Assembly (NCBI GenBank): GCA_028875125.1
Contig: JAPPGC010000065.1
Span: forward strand, 39,923 to 103,922
Direction of reading: 5' to 3'
DNA: 64,000 nt
Source of the DNA: Bacteroidota bacterium
Lineage (GTDB): Bacteria > Bacteroidota > Rhodothermia > Rhodothermales > Bin80
Shown here: piece after piece, positions 1 through 9,174 of the stretch
Numbering within the stretch: position 1 is the stretch's first letter
Layout of the letters: the number at the start of each line of letters is the position of its first letter
The notes under the pieces: model-generated
What the model saw: only the letters and a program-made list of their open reading frames with translations
Told to the model about the DNA's origin: nothing
Database searches by the model: none
Program-made: the position numbers and the translations under genes

Positions 1-6
1 GAAAAA

Positions 7-2961
7 ATGTTTGTACAGGCGTTCGGTCAGGCACTACGGCGGTCAAGCGCACACTGGTCTGCAAGACCTGAATGCGTGAGAATAGAAGAACCCAATCTGT
101 TACACACAAACAAAACTACTCAATTAAACCCCGCCATTCTGATTGATGACGGAATATTTCCACCAATTATCATTGAATGCTCATTCAATGCACGGGCTGC
201 AGATCGGGATGCAGTTGCACGACTCGGGCTGGAGACAACAAAAGACCGAACCCGGATCGTTACCACCATTGCCCTCTGCATCCGTAAAAAATTTCAAAAG
301 GATCACATTCCCAGTATCGCGGACCTCCTTTGGGAAGGAGCCCCGATTATGTACGCGGTCCATCAACTCAAGGGGGGTGCTCGACGAATCCCTGGCCGCC
401 GCGTGGAACAGCGCCGATGGCCTCAAGACGGATTTATTAGGGGCAATGTATTTGACTTTTCGTCATTCTTGTCTCGGATAAGATTACCGCAAGAAGAGAT
501 AGATGCTGTTGGCGAACGTGTAGCTCAACTCGTGGAGGACGCAGCACGTGGACTGGAAGCAGCACTGTCGCACGTGGGGCAGCAAGAGGTTGCAGGGCAT
601 CTGTATCAACACTCACCGCTCGGGGGACTTCGTACTGTAACATTATTGTGGTTGAATGCACTTTTAACACAGCAGAGACTCGCTAGGCAGGGTATAGAAG
701 AAGTCCCTCTCATAAGCTTCATGAGTAAATCGCTTCCGAACGTGATTGAACAGGCAGACGTATGGCGCATCATTAACAGACACCGCCAGAATTCTGTATT
801 TAAGCCCGCGATTGAAGCACTCCAGCTAGCCGTAGAATTCAATCCTGAAGAAACTCCACAAGTGCTTGCTAAGCTGATTGAAGCTACTCAGGAGATTGAG
901 ACGGCACGATTGGGACTGCATATCAATATTGGTGCTGAGCTATTCCCAAAACTGGGTGAAGACCGGAAAGAGGCGGCCGCTTTTTATACACAACCAGCCA
1001 CGGCCGAGCTACTGGCTGATCTCACTATTGACCAATCACTGCTCACCGAAGAGGAATGGGGAGATTCAGACCTTTTCAGAAAGCACTATCTGAGCGATTT
1101 GTCCTGTGGTACCGGCACGCTTCTTCGTGCAGGCTATCATCGTGTGTCAACACTTCACGAGCATGCCGGCGGCAACTTCGAAAGCCTCCGCAGACTACAC
1201 ACAGCGGCCGTGGAGGGTGGTATCATCGGTACAGATGTGAACCCGATTGCCGCCCATCTTACAATGTCCTCACTATCTGCGATGGGGTATGGTGATCCGT
1301 ACGGAAACACGCAGATCGGATGGGTTAGCGTCGGAGGAGAAAAAGGACAAACAGGGTCCCTGGAATATTTTGCGACACAGCGAGTGGTTGATCTGTTCAG
1401 TGTGGGGGCAGGGAAATTCGCGGACAATGGCGCTAAAAATGCTGTCTACGTCCAGGATGCTTCAATCGACTGGACTCTTATGAATCCACCCTATTCCCGG
1501 ATCTGGGGAGGCTTAAGTGCTTTCGATATTGGAGGTTTGTCGGAAGTTGAACGAAAAGCCTGTCAAAGACGCTGGAAGAGCCTGGTAAAGAATGAAGCAG
1601 TGAATAATCGGGCAGGGTTAGTTGCATCTTTTCTTGCCTTGGCCCGCCAGAAATGCAAACCGGGAGGGCGGGTCGGTTTTGTGCTGCCGCTGTCTGCGGC
1701 CTTCGCGGAATCATGGGCCGTCACGCGGCGCATGATTGAGCAGGAGTTTGAAGATATCCTGGCCATAACTGTTGCAGATCGTCGGGATTCGGGAAAACAG
1801 TCGCTTTCTGCCGACACAGGCATGGAAGAAATGCTTTTTGTAGGTACTAAGCGGAGCACACATGATAGCAAAGGAAGACTTTCGGTGGCGAACGTGTACT
1901 GCGTAACGTTGCGTCAGCCCGTTCTACGTATTGGGGAAGCCGGCGTGATTGCTCGCTCAATTCAATCGGCACTCAAGCAAATCAAAGCTTCATCAATCAC
2001 TTATTCTATCAGGGTGGGTGATGATGAGGCGGGACAAATATGCACCTTTACAACCAAGGCAGACGGAGCTCCCTGGAACCCGTTGGGGGTTTTGCATGCC
2101 AGCCTTGCATTGACGGCCAATGCGCTTTTGGAAGGGGTCATTCGCTTTGACGAGTGTGTTGCATCAATCGGTGTGCCGATGTCTACAATCGGAGATCTAT
2201 TCAAGGTTGGACCCACACACGACCTGATAGGACACCTGTCAGGGAGGGACCCGCGTGGGGCTTTCGAGTTCGTTCCGGTCGTCAGTCCGATAGATGCAAT
2301 TGGTCCAGACCGCGCACTCTGGAAGGCCGATAGCCACACTCAGAAATATATGACCGTATCGCTCACACACAAGGGAATGTCTCCCGCCGGGGTTGGATCG
2401 GATGCGAAACGGGAAGCGATGCGGGAATTTCGAAGCACGCTGTTCTATGCACGAAACATGCGCTGGACCTCTCAGGCATTGTTGTCTGCGGTAACAACTT
2501 ATCCAGGTATGGGTGGGTCAACCTGGACCTCGTTGCAACACGATGACCAACACGTGCTCAAGGCTTTTTCTCTGTGGGCCAATTCTACACTGGGTTTCCT
2601 GGTACACTGGACACAGGGCCAACGGACGCACAGCGGACGATCCAGAACACAGGTAAAAGCCTTGGCAAGTATACCCTGCCCAAGACTCGATCAGATACCG
2701 AAACCCCGATTACAGCAAGCGGCAGCTGCATTTGATGAATATTCCACACAGAGTTTACTCCCGGCCTGTCAGTCCCATACGGACGAAGTACGCAAGAAGA
2801 TAGACCATGCGGTCCTCAAGATGCTTGATCTGACGGGAAACAATATTCCCGAAACCGTAACCACATTACGATGGCTCTGGTGCAATGAACCATCTGTACA
2901 TGGTCACAATCGAGAAGCGCTCGCTCTCTTGGAACCAACATTATCACGCCAGCAACCCTGA
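7..2961 (+). CDS. N6-adenine DNA methyltransferase, possibly a single-chain restriction-modification enzyme (5' end open at window edge)
   Basis: This 984-residue protein carries a class I methyltransferase core. The SAM-binding motif DLSCGTGT begins near residue 364 and the catalytic NPPY lies at residues 493-496, the order of gamma-class N6-adenine methylases. An FYTQP segment before motif I is typical of HsdM/type IIG-like enzymes. The last 300 residues look like a target-recognition region. The first 80 residues (around ILIDDGIFPPIIIECS) have the spacing of a PD-(D/E)XK-type nuclease strand pair, but the usual lysine is absent, so nuclease activity is only a suggestion. The reading frame has no stop before the window edge, so the true start may lie upstream. 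It converges on the lytic transglycosylase gene with a 14-bp gap. No specificity or separate endonuclease gene is visible here; partners could be outside the window. Methylase confident, restriction role uncertain. Confidence 0.8.
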   Translation: MFVQAFGQALRRSSAHWSARPECVRIEEPNLLHTNKTTQLNPAILIDDGIFPPIIIECSFNARAADRDAVARLGLETTKDRTRIVTTIALCIRKKFQKDHIPSIADLLWEGAPIMYAVHQLKGGARRIPGRRVEQRRWPQDGFIRGNVFDFSSFLSRIRLPQEEIDAVGERVAQLVEDAARGLEAALSHVGQQEVAGHLYQHSPLGGLRTVTLLWLNALLTQQRLARQGIEEVPLISFMSKSLPNVIEQADVWRIINRHRQNSVFKPAIEALQLAVEFNPEETPQVLAKLIEATQEIETARLGLHINIGAELFPKLGEDRKEAAAFYTQPATAELLADLTIDQSLLTEEEWGDSDLFRKHYLSDLSCGTGTLLRAGYHRVSTLHEHAGGNFESLRRLHTAAVEGGIIGTDVNPIAAHLTMSSLSAMGYGDPYGNTQIGWVSVGGEKGQTGSLEYFATQRVVDLFSVGAGKFADNGAKNAVYVQDASIDWTLMNPPYSRIWGGLSAFDIGGLSEVERKACQRRWKSLVKNEAVNNRAGLVASFLALARQKCKPGGRVGFVLPLSAAFAESWAVTRRMIEQEFEDILAITVADRRDSGKQSLSADTGMEEMLFVGTKRSTHDSKGRLSVANVYCVTLRQPVLRIGEAGVIARSIQSALKQIKASSITYSIRVGDDEAGQICTFTTKADGAPWNPLGVLHASLALTANALLEGVIRFDECVASIGVPMSTIGDLFKVGPTHDLIGHLSGRDPRGAFEFVPVVSPIDAIGPDRALWKADSHTQKYMTVSLTHKGMSPAGVGSDAKREAMREFRSTLFYARNMRWTSQALLSAVTTYPGMGGSTWTSLQHDDQHVLKAFSLWANSTLGFLVHWTQGQRTHSGRSRTQVKALASIPCPRLDQIPKPRLQQAAAAFDEYSTQSLLPACQSHTDEVRKKIDHAVLKMLDLTGNNIPETVTTLRWLWCNEPSVHGHNREALALLEPTLSRQQP

Positions 2962-2975
2962 TTGGCCACAGAGAC

Positions 2976-5720
2976 TCAGGAATCAATCGAAAGTCTCTGC
3001 CCAGGATAAATCCGGCTGGAGCGCAAATTGTTGATATTCCGAATACTTTGCACGGTTGTACCGTAACGCTGAGCAATCCTTGTCAGGTTCTCTCCTCTTT
3101 TAACGGTGTGCACAATGCGTGTACTATTGCCACCGATCGAAAGCTTTTGCCCTGGATAAATCCGCGTAGAACGCAGATTATTGGAATTCATGATGTGCCG
3201 AACGGTGGTGCCGTAACGTTCGGCAATCAGCCCCAGGTTTTCGCCCCGCCTGACGGTATGTGTAGTAGCATGTGCACTGGTTCCTCCGATCAAGAGTTTT
3301 TGTCCAGAATAAATCGTGTTGGAACGCAAATTGTTGGCACTCCTGATGTTTTGTACCGTCGTGCCGTAGCGTTGGGCAAGCATTCCCAGGTTTTCGCCCC
3401 GCCGAACGGTGTGTGTAATACGTCCGCTGGGAATCTTTAGCCGCTGGCCACGACCGATCCTCGTTCCATTAAGTCCATTGGCCTGTTGGATGGCACTGAC
3501 CGTGGTTCCATACTGAGAAGCTAGTTTCGACAGTGTGTCTCCCCGGCGCACGGTATGTGTTATGCTTGACTGTGTGTCCCCCGGTGAGCTGGAATTCTGG
3601 ACTGTTTGGTTCGACGAGGGGTTATTTTCGCTAGGGTGGGTTCTGGCATTGCTTGCAAGCTTGACGGGTGTCTGGCGCACTGTTTCGGCCATTGTCACAT
3701 CAAACTCAATTGGCCTGATGTCCCGTTTGCCCCACGCCACCAGTCTTGCACTATTACCCTCAAGCTTAGCTATACCGCGGCCGGACATCCCCGGTATGAC
3801 AAGCCGGTCATTCGGATGAATCCGCGTACGGTTCCCAAGACCGTTGGCATTCTGGATCGCTCGGACAGTCACACCATATCGCCTGGCGATCCTGCCTAGA
3901 TTTTCTCCCCTCCGTACGCGATGCTCCCCCGGCATTGCCTTCTCCTCATCCGGGAGTTTCTCGAAGGCGTCTGCAAATCTTGCAAATGTATTAGCCGGAA
4001 TACGCAGCGTGTATGGTGTGCGGTCAGGAGGCAATATTCCACGCCGAAGCTCTGGATTCAATCCCTGGATGTGCTCAGTTGTTGTGCCTACCATACGCGC
4101 GATCGTTTCCAGTTTCAACATCCCTCTAACCGTTACTTCATCGTAAGTGAACTCAGGTCCATTCGAAACTGCTGGCAGCCCGAACTCTGCAGGATTGGAC
4201 ATAATCAGCGCAAACGCAATAAACTGCGGTACATAACCTCGTGTCTCGCGAGGCAGGTGCCTCCGAATCTGCCAGTATGATGGCGGGTTTTTGCGCGTAC
4301 CACCCGCCCGCGAAATAGCCCGCAGTACGCATTTGGGACTGCAGTTATAACCGGCAAGTGCCACGTGCCAATCTTTTCCATAGTAATCGTAGAGATCCTT
4401 CAGATGGCGAGCTGCCGCACGGGTAGCCTTAACAGGGTCCATGCGTTCGTCAACGAATTCGTCAATACGCAAGCCCTCAGCACGCCCCGTGCTGGCAATG
4501 AACTGCCACATTCCAACAGCACTTGCAGTGCTTCGTGCACGCGGATTCAACGCGCTCTCGCCTACTGCAAGGTACTTGAGCTCGTCCGGCACACCCTCCT
4601 CCGCGAAAACCTGCTCAATCATCGGGAAGTATGTATCTGCCAGATCCAACATCCGGATTAGCATGTCTCGCCGGTCCTCCATAAGCCAAGCGACTGAACC
4701 CTCGACGAACTGGTTTTGGGTCATCGGTATTGTCGTGGCTACGGGCTTTACCCTAGGCAGACCTACTCGCGCAACCATGGGGGCTTCCATACGTGGCTGC
4801 CCTTCAAACATGACGTCCCGAAGAGCATAGATCCCCCTATATTCCTGCGGCTCATTCAGACCTGTATCGGGGCCTGTCTCGTGCTCGTGAACGATCGTTC
4901 TGTAGAGTTCCTGGAATTGGGGTTGAACCACGAAATCAGACTGATTGGACAGCACCAGAAGGTCATTCATAACCTGATTCATGTAGCGTTCGGCAGAATA
5001 CAAATCCCCGTCTGCCAGCGACCGAATAGTGCGGGATTGTAAGCGATATGCTCGACTGACACGACAAGTAATCTGGTCCTCAGTCAGCGAACTCCGTGGA
5101 TTCCCGCAGTCTTGGGATAGGGCATATTGGTCAAATCCTCGCGGAATAACCGGTTCCTGCGTCGTACTTACACGGTTAACGACCTGGGTTCGCGCAGGGT
5201 ACTTTGTCGTGGCTGGAGGAGTTACCTCGGATAATATTGTGATTTCATCCTCTGTAATTTCCCTCGGAGGCCGTGTACCAAACATGGTACTTCGGCGTGC
5301 AAGGACGGACCTGTACTCGGGGAATTTATCCAGATCAGCACCATAGTATTCCTCATGTTCATGGACGATCGTTCTGTAAAGCTCCCGGAATTGGGGTTGA
5401 CTCACAAAACCGGGCTGATCAGACAACACCACAAGCTCATTCATTGCCTCGGCCATATAGTCCTCCAGGGAGCGGGTATTTCCCACCGCCTGCGCCTGAA
5501 TAATACGTGACTGGAGCAGGTATGCCCGACTGACGCGATACATGATCTGAGTATCTGTCAACTGGGACCACGGATACCCCACCTTCTGGGATATGAAATG
5601 CCAGTCATATCCACGCAAATCCTCCACCGGAGCCGGTTCGGGAGGCATTAACTCCTGTGCTTTGCTTGTCTCGACCGAGGCTGTTGCAGCAATGAGCAGG
5701 ATAAAAAGTAGCTTTTTCAT
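2976..5720 (-). CDS. Secreted MltD-like lytic transglycosylase with five C-terminal LysM domains and a duplicated N-terminal domain
   Basis: This is a periplasmic or outer-membrane-associated murein lytic transglycosylase that cleaves the glycan strand of peptidoglycan. A signal peptide (MKKLLFILLIAATASVETSKAQ-like start) is followed by two tandem copies, about 120 residues each, of an unrecognised domain (roughly residues 30-160 and 195-315). Both copies share the VSRAY.LQSR and QF.ELYRTIVHEHE blocks. The SLT domain follows, with the catalytic glutamate at residue 388 in LAVGESALNP and the later ALAGYNCSP block. After a degenerate LysM-like segment come five LysM repeats, from about residue 600 to the end, each with an H-V-RRGE/D-L-YGTTV pattern. 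At 914 residues it is much longer than MltD (about 450) because of the duplicated front and the extra LysM units. It is monocistronic; the 206-bp gap upstream separates it from pccB. Confidence 0.9.
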   Translation of the reverse strand: MKKLLFILLIAATASVETSKAQELMPPEPAPVEDLRGYDWHFISQKVGYPWSQLTDTQIMYRVSRAYLLQSRIIQAQAVGNTRSLEDYMAEAMNELVVLSDQPGFVSQPQFRELYRTIVHEHEEYYGADLDKFPEYRSVLARRSTMFGTRPPREITEDEITILSEVTPPATTKYPARTQVVNRVSTTQEPVIPRGFDQYALSQDCGNPRSSLTEDQITCRVSRAYRLQSRTIRSLADGDLYSAERYMNQVMNDLLVLSNQSDFVVQPQFQELYRTIVHEHETGPDTGLNEPQEYRGIYALRDVMFEGQPRMEAPMVARVGLPRVKPVATTIPMTQNQFVEGSVAWLMEDRRDMLIRMLDLADTYFPMIEQVFAEEGVPDELKYLAVGESALNPRARSTASAVGMWQFIASTGRAEGLRIDEFVDERMDPVKATRAAARHLKDLYDYYGKDWHVALAGYNCSPKCVLRAISRAGGTRKNPPSYWQIRRHLPRETRGYVPQFIAFALIMSNPAEFGLPAVSNGPEFTYDEVTVRGMLKLETIARMVGTTTEHIQGLNPELRRGILPPDRTPYTLRIPANTFARFADAFEKLPDEEKAMPGEHRVRRGENLGRIARRYGVTVRAIQNANGLGNRTRIHPNDRLVIPGMSGRGIAKLEGNSARLVAWGKRDIRPIEFDVTMAETVRQTPVKLASNARTHPSENNPSSNQTVQNSSSPGDTQSSITHTVRRGDTLSKLASQYGTTVSAIQQANGLNGTRIGRGQRLKIPSGRITHTVRRGENLGMLAQRYGTTVQNIRSANNLRSNTIYSGQKLLIGGTSAHATTHTVRRGENLGLIAERYGTTVRHIMNSNNLRSTRIYPGQKLSIGGNSTRIVHTVKRGENLTRIAQRYGTTVQSIRNINNLRSSRIYPGQRLSIDS

Positions 5721-5926
5721 CGTCTCGTCGTCAAAAAGTCAACTACCTGTACGAAAAACTCACTTGCCTTACTTAAAGTTTCCTCTTACATATTTGCCCT
5801 TAGATGCCTAAATAACAGGGCATTAAGCAAGATAACCTCTTAATGTACAAAAAACACATCTGTTCCGTTCCGGCCGTAATCTTCGAAAAAGGGCCCGACT
5901 GGAGACGAAAAATTTGCGATTTGCAA

Positions 5927-7471
5927 TCAGAGGGGGATATTTCCGTGCTTTTTGCGCGGATTATTCAGCACCTTGTTCCTGAGCACCCGGAGGCCCGTAA
6001 TGATGCGATCCCGTGTTTCCCGGGGATGAATGACCTCGTCTATATAGCCGTGCCCTGCAGCAACGTATGGGTTGGCAAAACGCTCCCTATAGTCACGGGA
6101 AAACTCCTCTTCCAACGCAGCTGCATTTTCGGCACCTTGCAGCGCTGCACGATGGAGGATTCTGACGGCCCCCTTTGATCCCATAACAGCAATCTCAGCA
6201 CTAGGCCATGCGAAGTTCATATCCCCACGGATATGTTTGGAACTCATTACGTCATACGCACCCCCATAAGCTTTCCGGGTTATGACCGTGAGTTTGGGGA
6301 CGGTGGCCTCACAGAAAGCGTACAGTAATTTGGCTCCGTGTCGAATGATCCCATTCCATTCCTGATCTGTTCCGGGCAGAAAGCCGGGAACATCCTCAAG
6401 TGTGACCAGGGGCACGTTGAATGCATCACATAATCGAACAAATCGGGCCCCTTTTACAGAAGCGTCAATATCAAGAACTCCGGCTAGATGGGCAGGTTGG
6501 TTGGCGACAATCCCCACTGAATGTCCACCCATGCGGGCAAAGCCGCATATCAGGTTGCGCGCAAACCGATCATGAACCGGAAAAAATGTTTCCCGGTCCA
6601 CCAACAAATGTATGACATCGTGCATATCGTACGGCTTGTTGGGGTTTTCAGGGATCAACGTATCCAGATCACCCGCACTGCCATTAGGTGACTGGTGAGA
6701 AGTAAGGATTTCCGGTTGTTCTTCACAATTCTGAGGTAAGTAACTAAGGACAGTTCTGATAGCCTCCAGACAAACGACATCGTTAGGATAGGCTGCGTGA
6801 ACGACACCGCTGCGCTCAGCGTGCATTGCTGCGCCTCCGAGATCTTCCGCAGTCACTTCCTCTTGTGTTACCGAATGCACGACATCAGGGCCTGTGACGA
6901 ACATGTAACTGGTGCCCTCCACCATAAAAGTGAGATCCGTGATGGCCGGGCTATATACAGCGCCACCAGCGCACGGTCCCATGATTGCGGAAATCTGCGG
7001 CACTACCCCAGACAGCAGGGTGTTGTTCAGAAAGATGTCCGCATAGCCGCCCAGAGAGACTACGCCCTCCTGGATCCGCGCTCCTCCTGAATCACTTAAT
7101 CCAATCACGGGGGCCCCATTCTGCAGCGCTAAATCAAGTAGCTGGACAATTTTGGAAGCATGTGCACGACCTAGCGATCCCCCAAAAACAGTAAAATCTT
7201 GTGCGTACACGTAAACCAACCTTCCGTGAACCGTACCATAACCGGTCACCACGCCATCTCCGTACGGCCGATTATCCGCGAGACCAAATTCGGAGAATTG
7301 GTGCCTGACCAATTGGCCCATTTCTACGAATGAGTCCTCATCCAGGAGAACGGTGATCCGTTCGCGTGCAGTTAGCTTTCCCCGGTCGTGCTGCCGGTCG
7401 ATCCGTGATTGTCCACCTCCCAGCGTTGCTTCCGTGCGACGGCGTTCCAGGTCCGAAGAACGATCAGTCAT
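5927..7471 (-). CDS. pccB: Acyl-CoA carboxylase carboxyltransferase (beta) subunit, propionyl-/methylmalonyl-CoA type
   Basis: The 514-residue protein is a full-length carboxyltransferase of the crotonase-like fold that moves carboxyl from biotin to an acyl-CoA, probably propionyl-CoA. Recognisable blocks are the GKLTARERI start, FTVFGGSLG, the oxyanion-forming [10 protein letters not shown] and [12 protein letters not shown] loops, and the C-terminal [10 protein letters not shown] tail characteristic of PccB/MmdA. The start codon overlaps the stop of the upstream deacylase gene by four bases (ATGA), so translation is probably coupled. No biotin carboxylase or biotin carrier gene is present in the window; the partner subunit must be encoded elsewhere. 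Acetyl-CoA specificity cannot be excluded, but the tail and length favour propionyl- or methylmalonyl-CoA. Confidence 0.93.
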   Translation of the reverse strand: MTDRSSDLERRRTEATLGGGQSRIDRQHDRGKLTARERITVLLDEDSFVEMGQLVRHQFSEFGLADNRPYGDGVVTGYGTVHGRLVYVYAQDFTVFGGSLGRAHASKIVQLLDLALQNGAPVIGLSDSGGARIQEGVVSLGGYADIFLNNTLLSGVVPQISAIMGPCAGGAVYSPAITDLTFMVEGTSYMFVTGPDVVHSVTQEEVTAEDLGGAAMHAERSGVVHAAYPNDVVCLEAIRTVLSYLPQNCEEQPEILTSHQSPNGSAGDLDTLIPENPNKPYDMHDVIHLLVDRETFFPVHDRFARNLICGFARMGGHSVGIVANQPAHLAGVLDIDASVKGARFVRLCDAFNVPLVTLEDVPGFLPGTDQEWNGIIRHGAKLLYAFCEATVPKLTVITRKAYGGAYDVMSSKHIRGDMNFAWPSAEIAVMGSKGAVRILHRAALQGAENAAALEEEFSRDYRERFANPYVAAGHGYIDEVIHPRETRDRIITGLRVLRNKVLNNPRKKHGNIPL

Positions 7472-9168
7472 TGGCTGGAACTGCTTGATCTACGTACTAC
7501 ACGACCAGGCATCGCGCCGGTGTGCTTACCATTGTTCAGCACCTGGGTGCCATTCACAAATACATAACGCATACCAGTGGCAAGTTGATGAGGCGCCTCG
7601 AATGTAGCATGATCTTGGATCGTTGATGGATCAAAGACTGCAATGTCTCCAAAATAACCTCTTTGAATCAATCCCCTGCGGTCAATTGACAACACAGATG
7701 CGGGCAATGATGTCATACGTCGCACGGCTTCCTCAAGCATAAGGACCTGTTCTTCGCGAACATATTTTGCCAATAGGCGGGCGAATGAGCCGTACGCGCG
7801 CGGGTGAACCATATTGTTCAGCGAGACTCCTTCTGGTGCCAGGGATGCTGCATCCGAATCAATCGCAACCCAGGGCTGCCGAAGTTTAAGGTGTACATTG
7901 GACTCATCCATAAGAAAATAGACGGCTCCTACTCTGCTAGTGTCCTCTATGACAAGATCCATTGCCGCTGCTGGTACGGAGGTCCCCCGCAAATCAGCAA
8001 CCTCGGTCAGTCGCATGCCCATATACTGACGCAGGGCCTTATTCCTGAATCCAATTAGCATCACATTTTCAGGTCCTGCCTCCAGCATCAGATTTTCCCA
8101 ATCATCTGACGGAGTCATCATCTCTGTTTCCATTCGGGCCCTTACGGTCGGGTCCTGGAGTCGTGCACGCCATGCCATCATGCCACCGGCCCGGACATTA
8201 GGCGGCATCGCCGCATCAAGCCCGGTCGCTCCCGCCACATAGGTGTAGACGTCAGCGGTAATCTCAAGGCCCTCTGAGCGGACTTCATTCACGCGCTCAA
8301 TCACGGTTTCCATTTTGTGCCAGTTGTTGCGTCCAGCCGCCTTCAGGTGATAAATGTGTCCGCGCACACCTGCATCACGTGCAATCTGGATCAACTCCTC
8401 TACGGACTCCAGAAGGCGACCACCCTCACTTCGTAAGTGAGACGTATATACGCCGTTAAATTCCCCGGCTGCTGACGCGAGTGCAGTCAGTTCGGCTGTA
8501 CTTGCAAAGACACCTGGCACATAGATTAATGAGGAACCTACGCCAAGTGCGCCCTCGGCCATGGCCTCCCGCACCAGATCCTGCATGCGTACGAGCTCCT
8601 CGGCGGTTGGTGCACGATCATCCTCGCCAATCACATGCTGACGCACCGTAGCGGCACCGATTAGTGAAGCTACATTGGTGGAAACCCCCTCCGATTCAAG
8701 GAATGATAGATATTCATCCAGCGTGGTCCATGGAATCTGTCTGCCACCCAGGAGCGTGGCGGCTTCTTCTTCTGATCCAACTTGTGCGACAAACAAGTCC
8801 CACATTTCTTCTTTCATACGCGCGTTCAGTGGCCCATTGGATTCGCCCTCCCCAAATACCTCCAGTGTAACACCTTGGCTGAGGTCGCTCAGCGAACGTC
8901 CATCGATGATCAGGCTTTCTGTCGCCCAACTCAGCATGTTAATGAATCCGGGAGCTACGGCCAAGCCTTCCGCATTTACCTCTTCAGCACCACGCGTATC
9001 CGCTAGGTTTCCGACCGCTGCAATCGTATCCGCAATAAGGGCAACATCCGCAATGTAAGGAGCTGTTCCTGTACCATCGTAAATGGTCCCCCCACGTATG
9101 ATGAAGTCATAGTCTGCCCCGCGTGTGCATCCACAAATCAACAGAAAAAGCACTGGCAAGTATCGCAT
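7468..9168 (-). CDS. D-aminoacylase-like amidohydrolase lipoprotein
   Basis: This is an amidohydrolase-superfamily protein of the N-acyl-D-amino-acid deacylase type (566 residues). It has a short hydrophobic leader with a lipobox-like cysteine (LLICGC), which suggests export and lipid anchoring. The N-terminal composite beta region ([14 protein letters not shown]) and the C-terminal [11 protein letters not shown] segment frame the barrel. Histidine-bearing strands TSHLRSE and IYHLKAAGR and the IDSDA strand are present. The usual first metal ligands (HxH after PGFID) are replaced by FINMLSW, and the cysteine expected in the next strand is replaced by glutamate (FGEGES). The metal site is therefore altered relative to classical D-aminoacylases, and the true substrate is unknown. 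It lies 6 bp downstream of the prolyl peptidase gene and overlaps pccB by four bases, so the three genes form one operon. Confidence 0.85.
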   Translation of the reverse strand: MRYLPVLFLLICGCTRGADYDFIIRGGTIYDGTGTAPYIADVALIADTIAAVGNLADTRGAEEVNAEGLAVAPGFINMLSWATESLIIDGRSLSDLSQGVTLEVFGEGESNGPLNARMKEEMWDLFVAQVGSEEEAATLLGGRQIPWTTLDEYLSFLESEGVSTNVASLIGAATVRQHVIGEDDRAPTAEELVRMQDLVREAMAEGALGVGSSLIYVPGVFASTAELTALASAAGEFNGVYTSHLRSEGGRLLESVEELIQIARDAGVRGHIYHLKAAGRNNWHKMETVIERVNEVRSEGLEITADVYTYVAGATGLDAAMPPNVRAGGMMAWRARLQDPTVRARMETEMMTPSDDWENLMLEAGPENVMLIGFRNKALRQYMGMRLTEVADLRGTSVPAAAMDLVIEDTSRVGAVYFLMDESNVHLKLRQPWVAIDSDAASLAPEGVSLNNMVHPRAYGSFARLLAKYVREEQVLMLEEAVRRMTSLPASVLSIDRRGLIQRGYFGDIAVFDPSTIQDHATFEAPHQLATGMRYVFVNGTQVLNNGKHTGAMPGRVVRRSSSSSQ

Positions 9169-9174
9169 CAGTCG

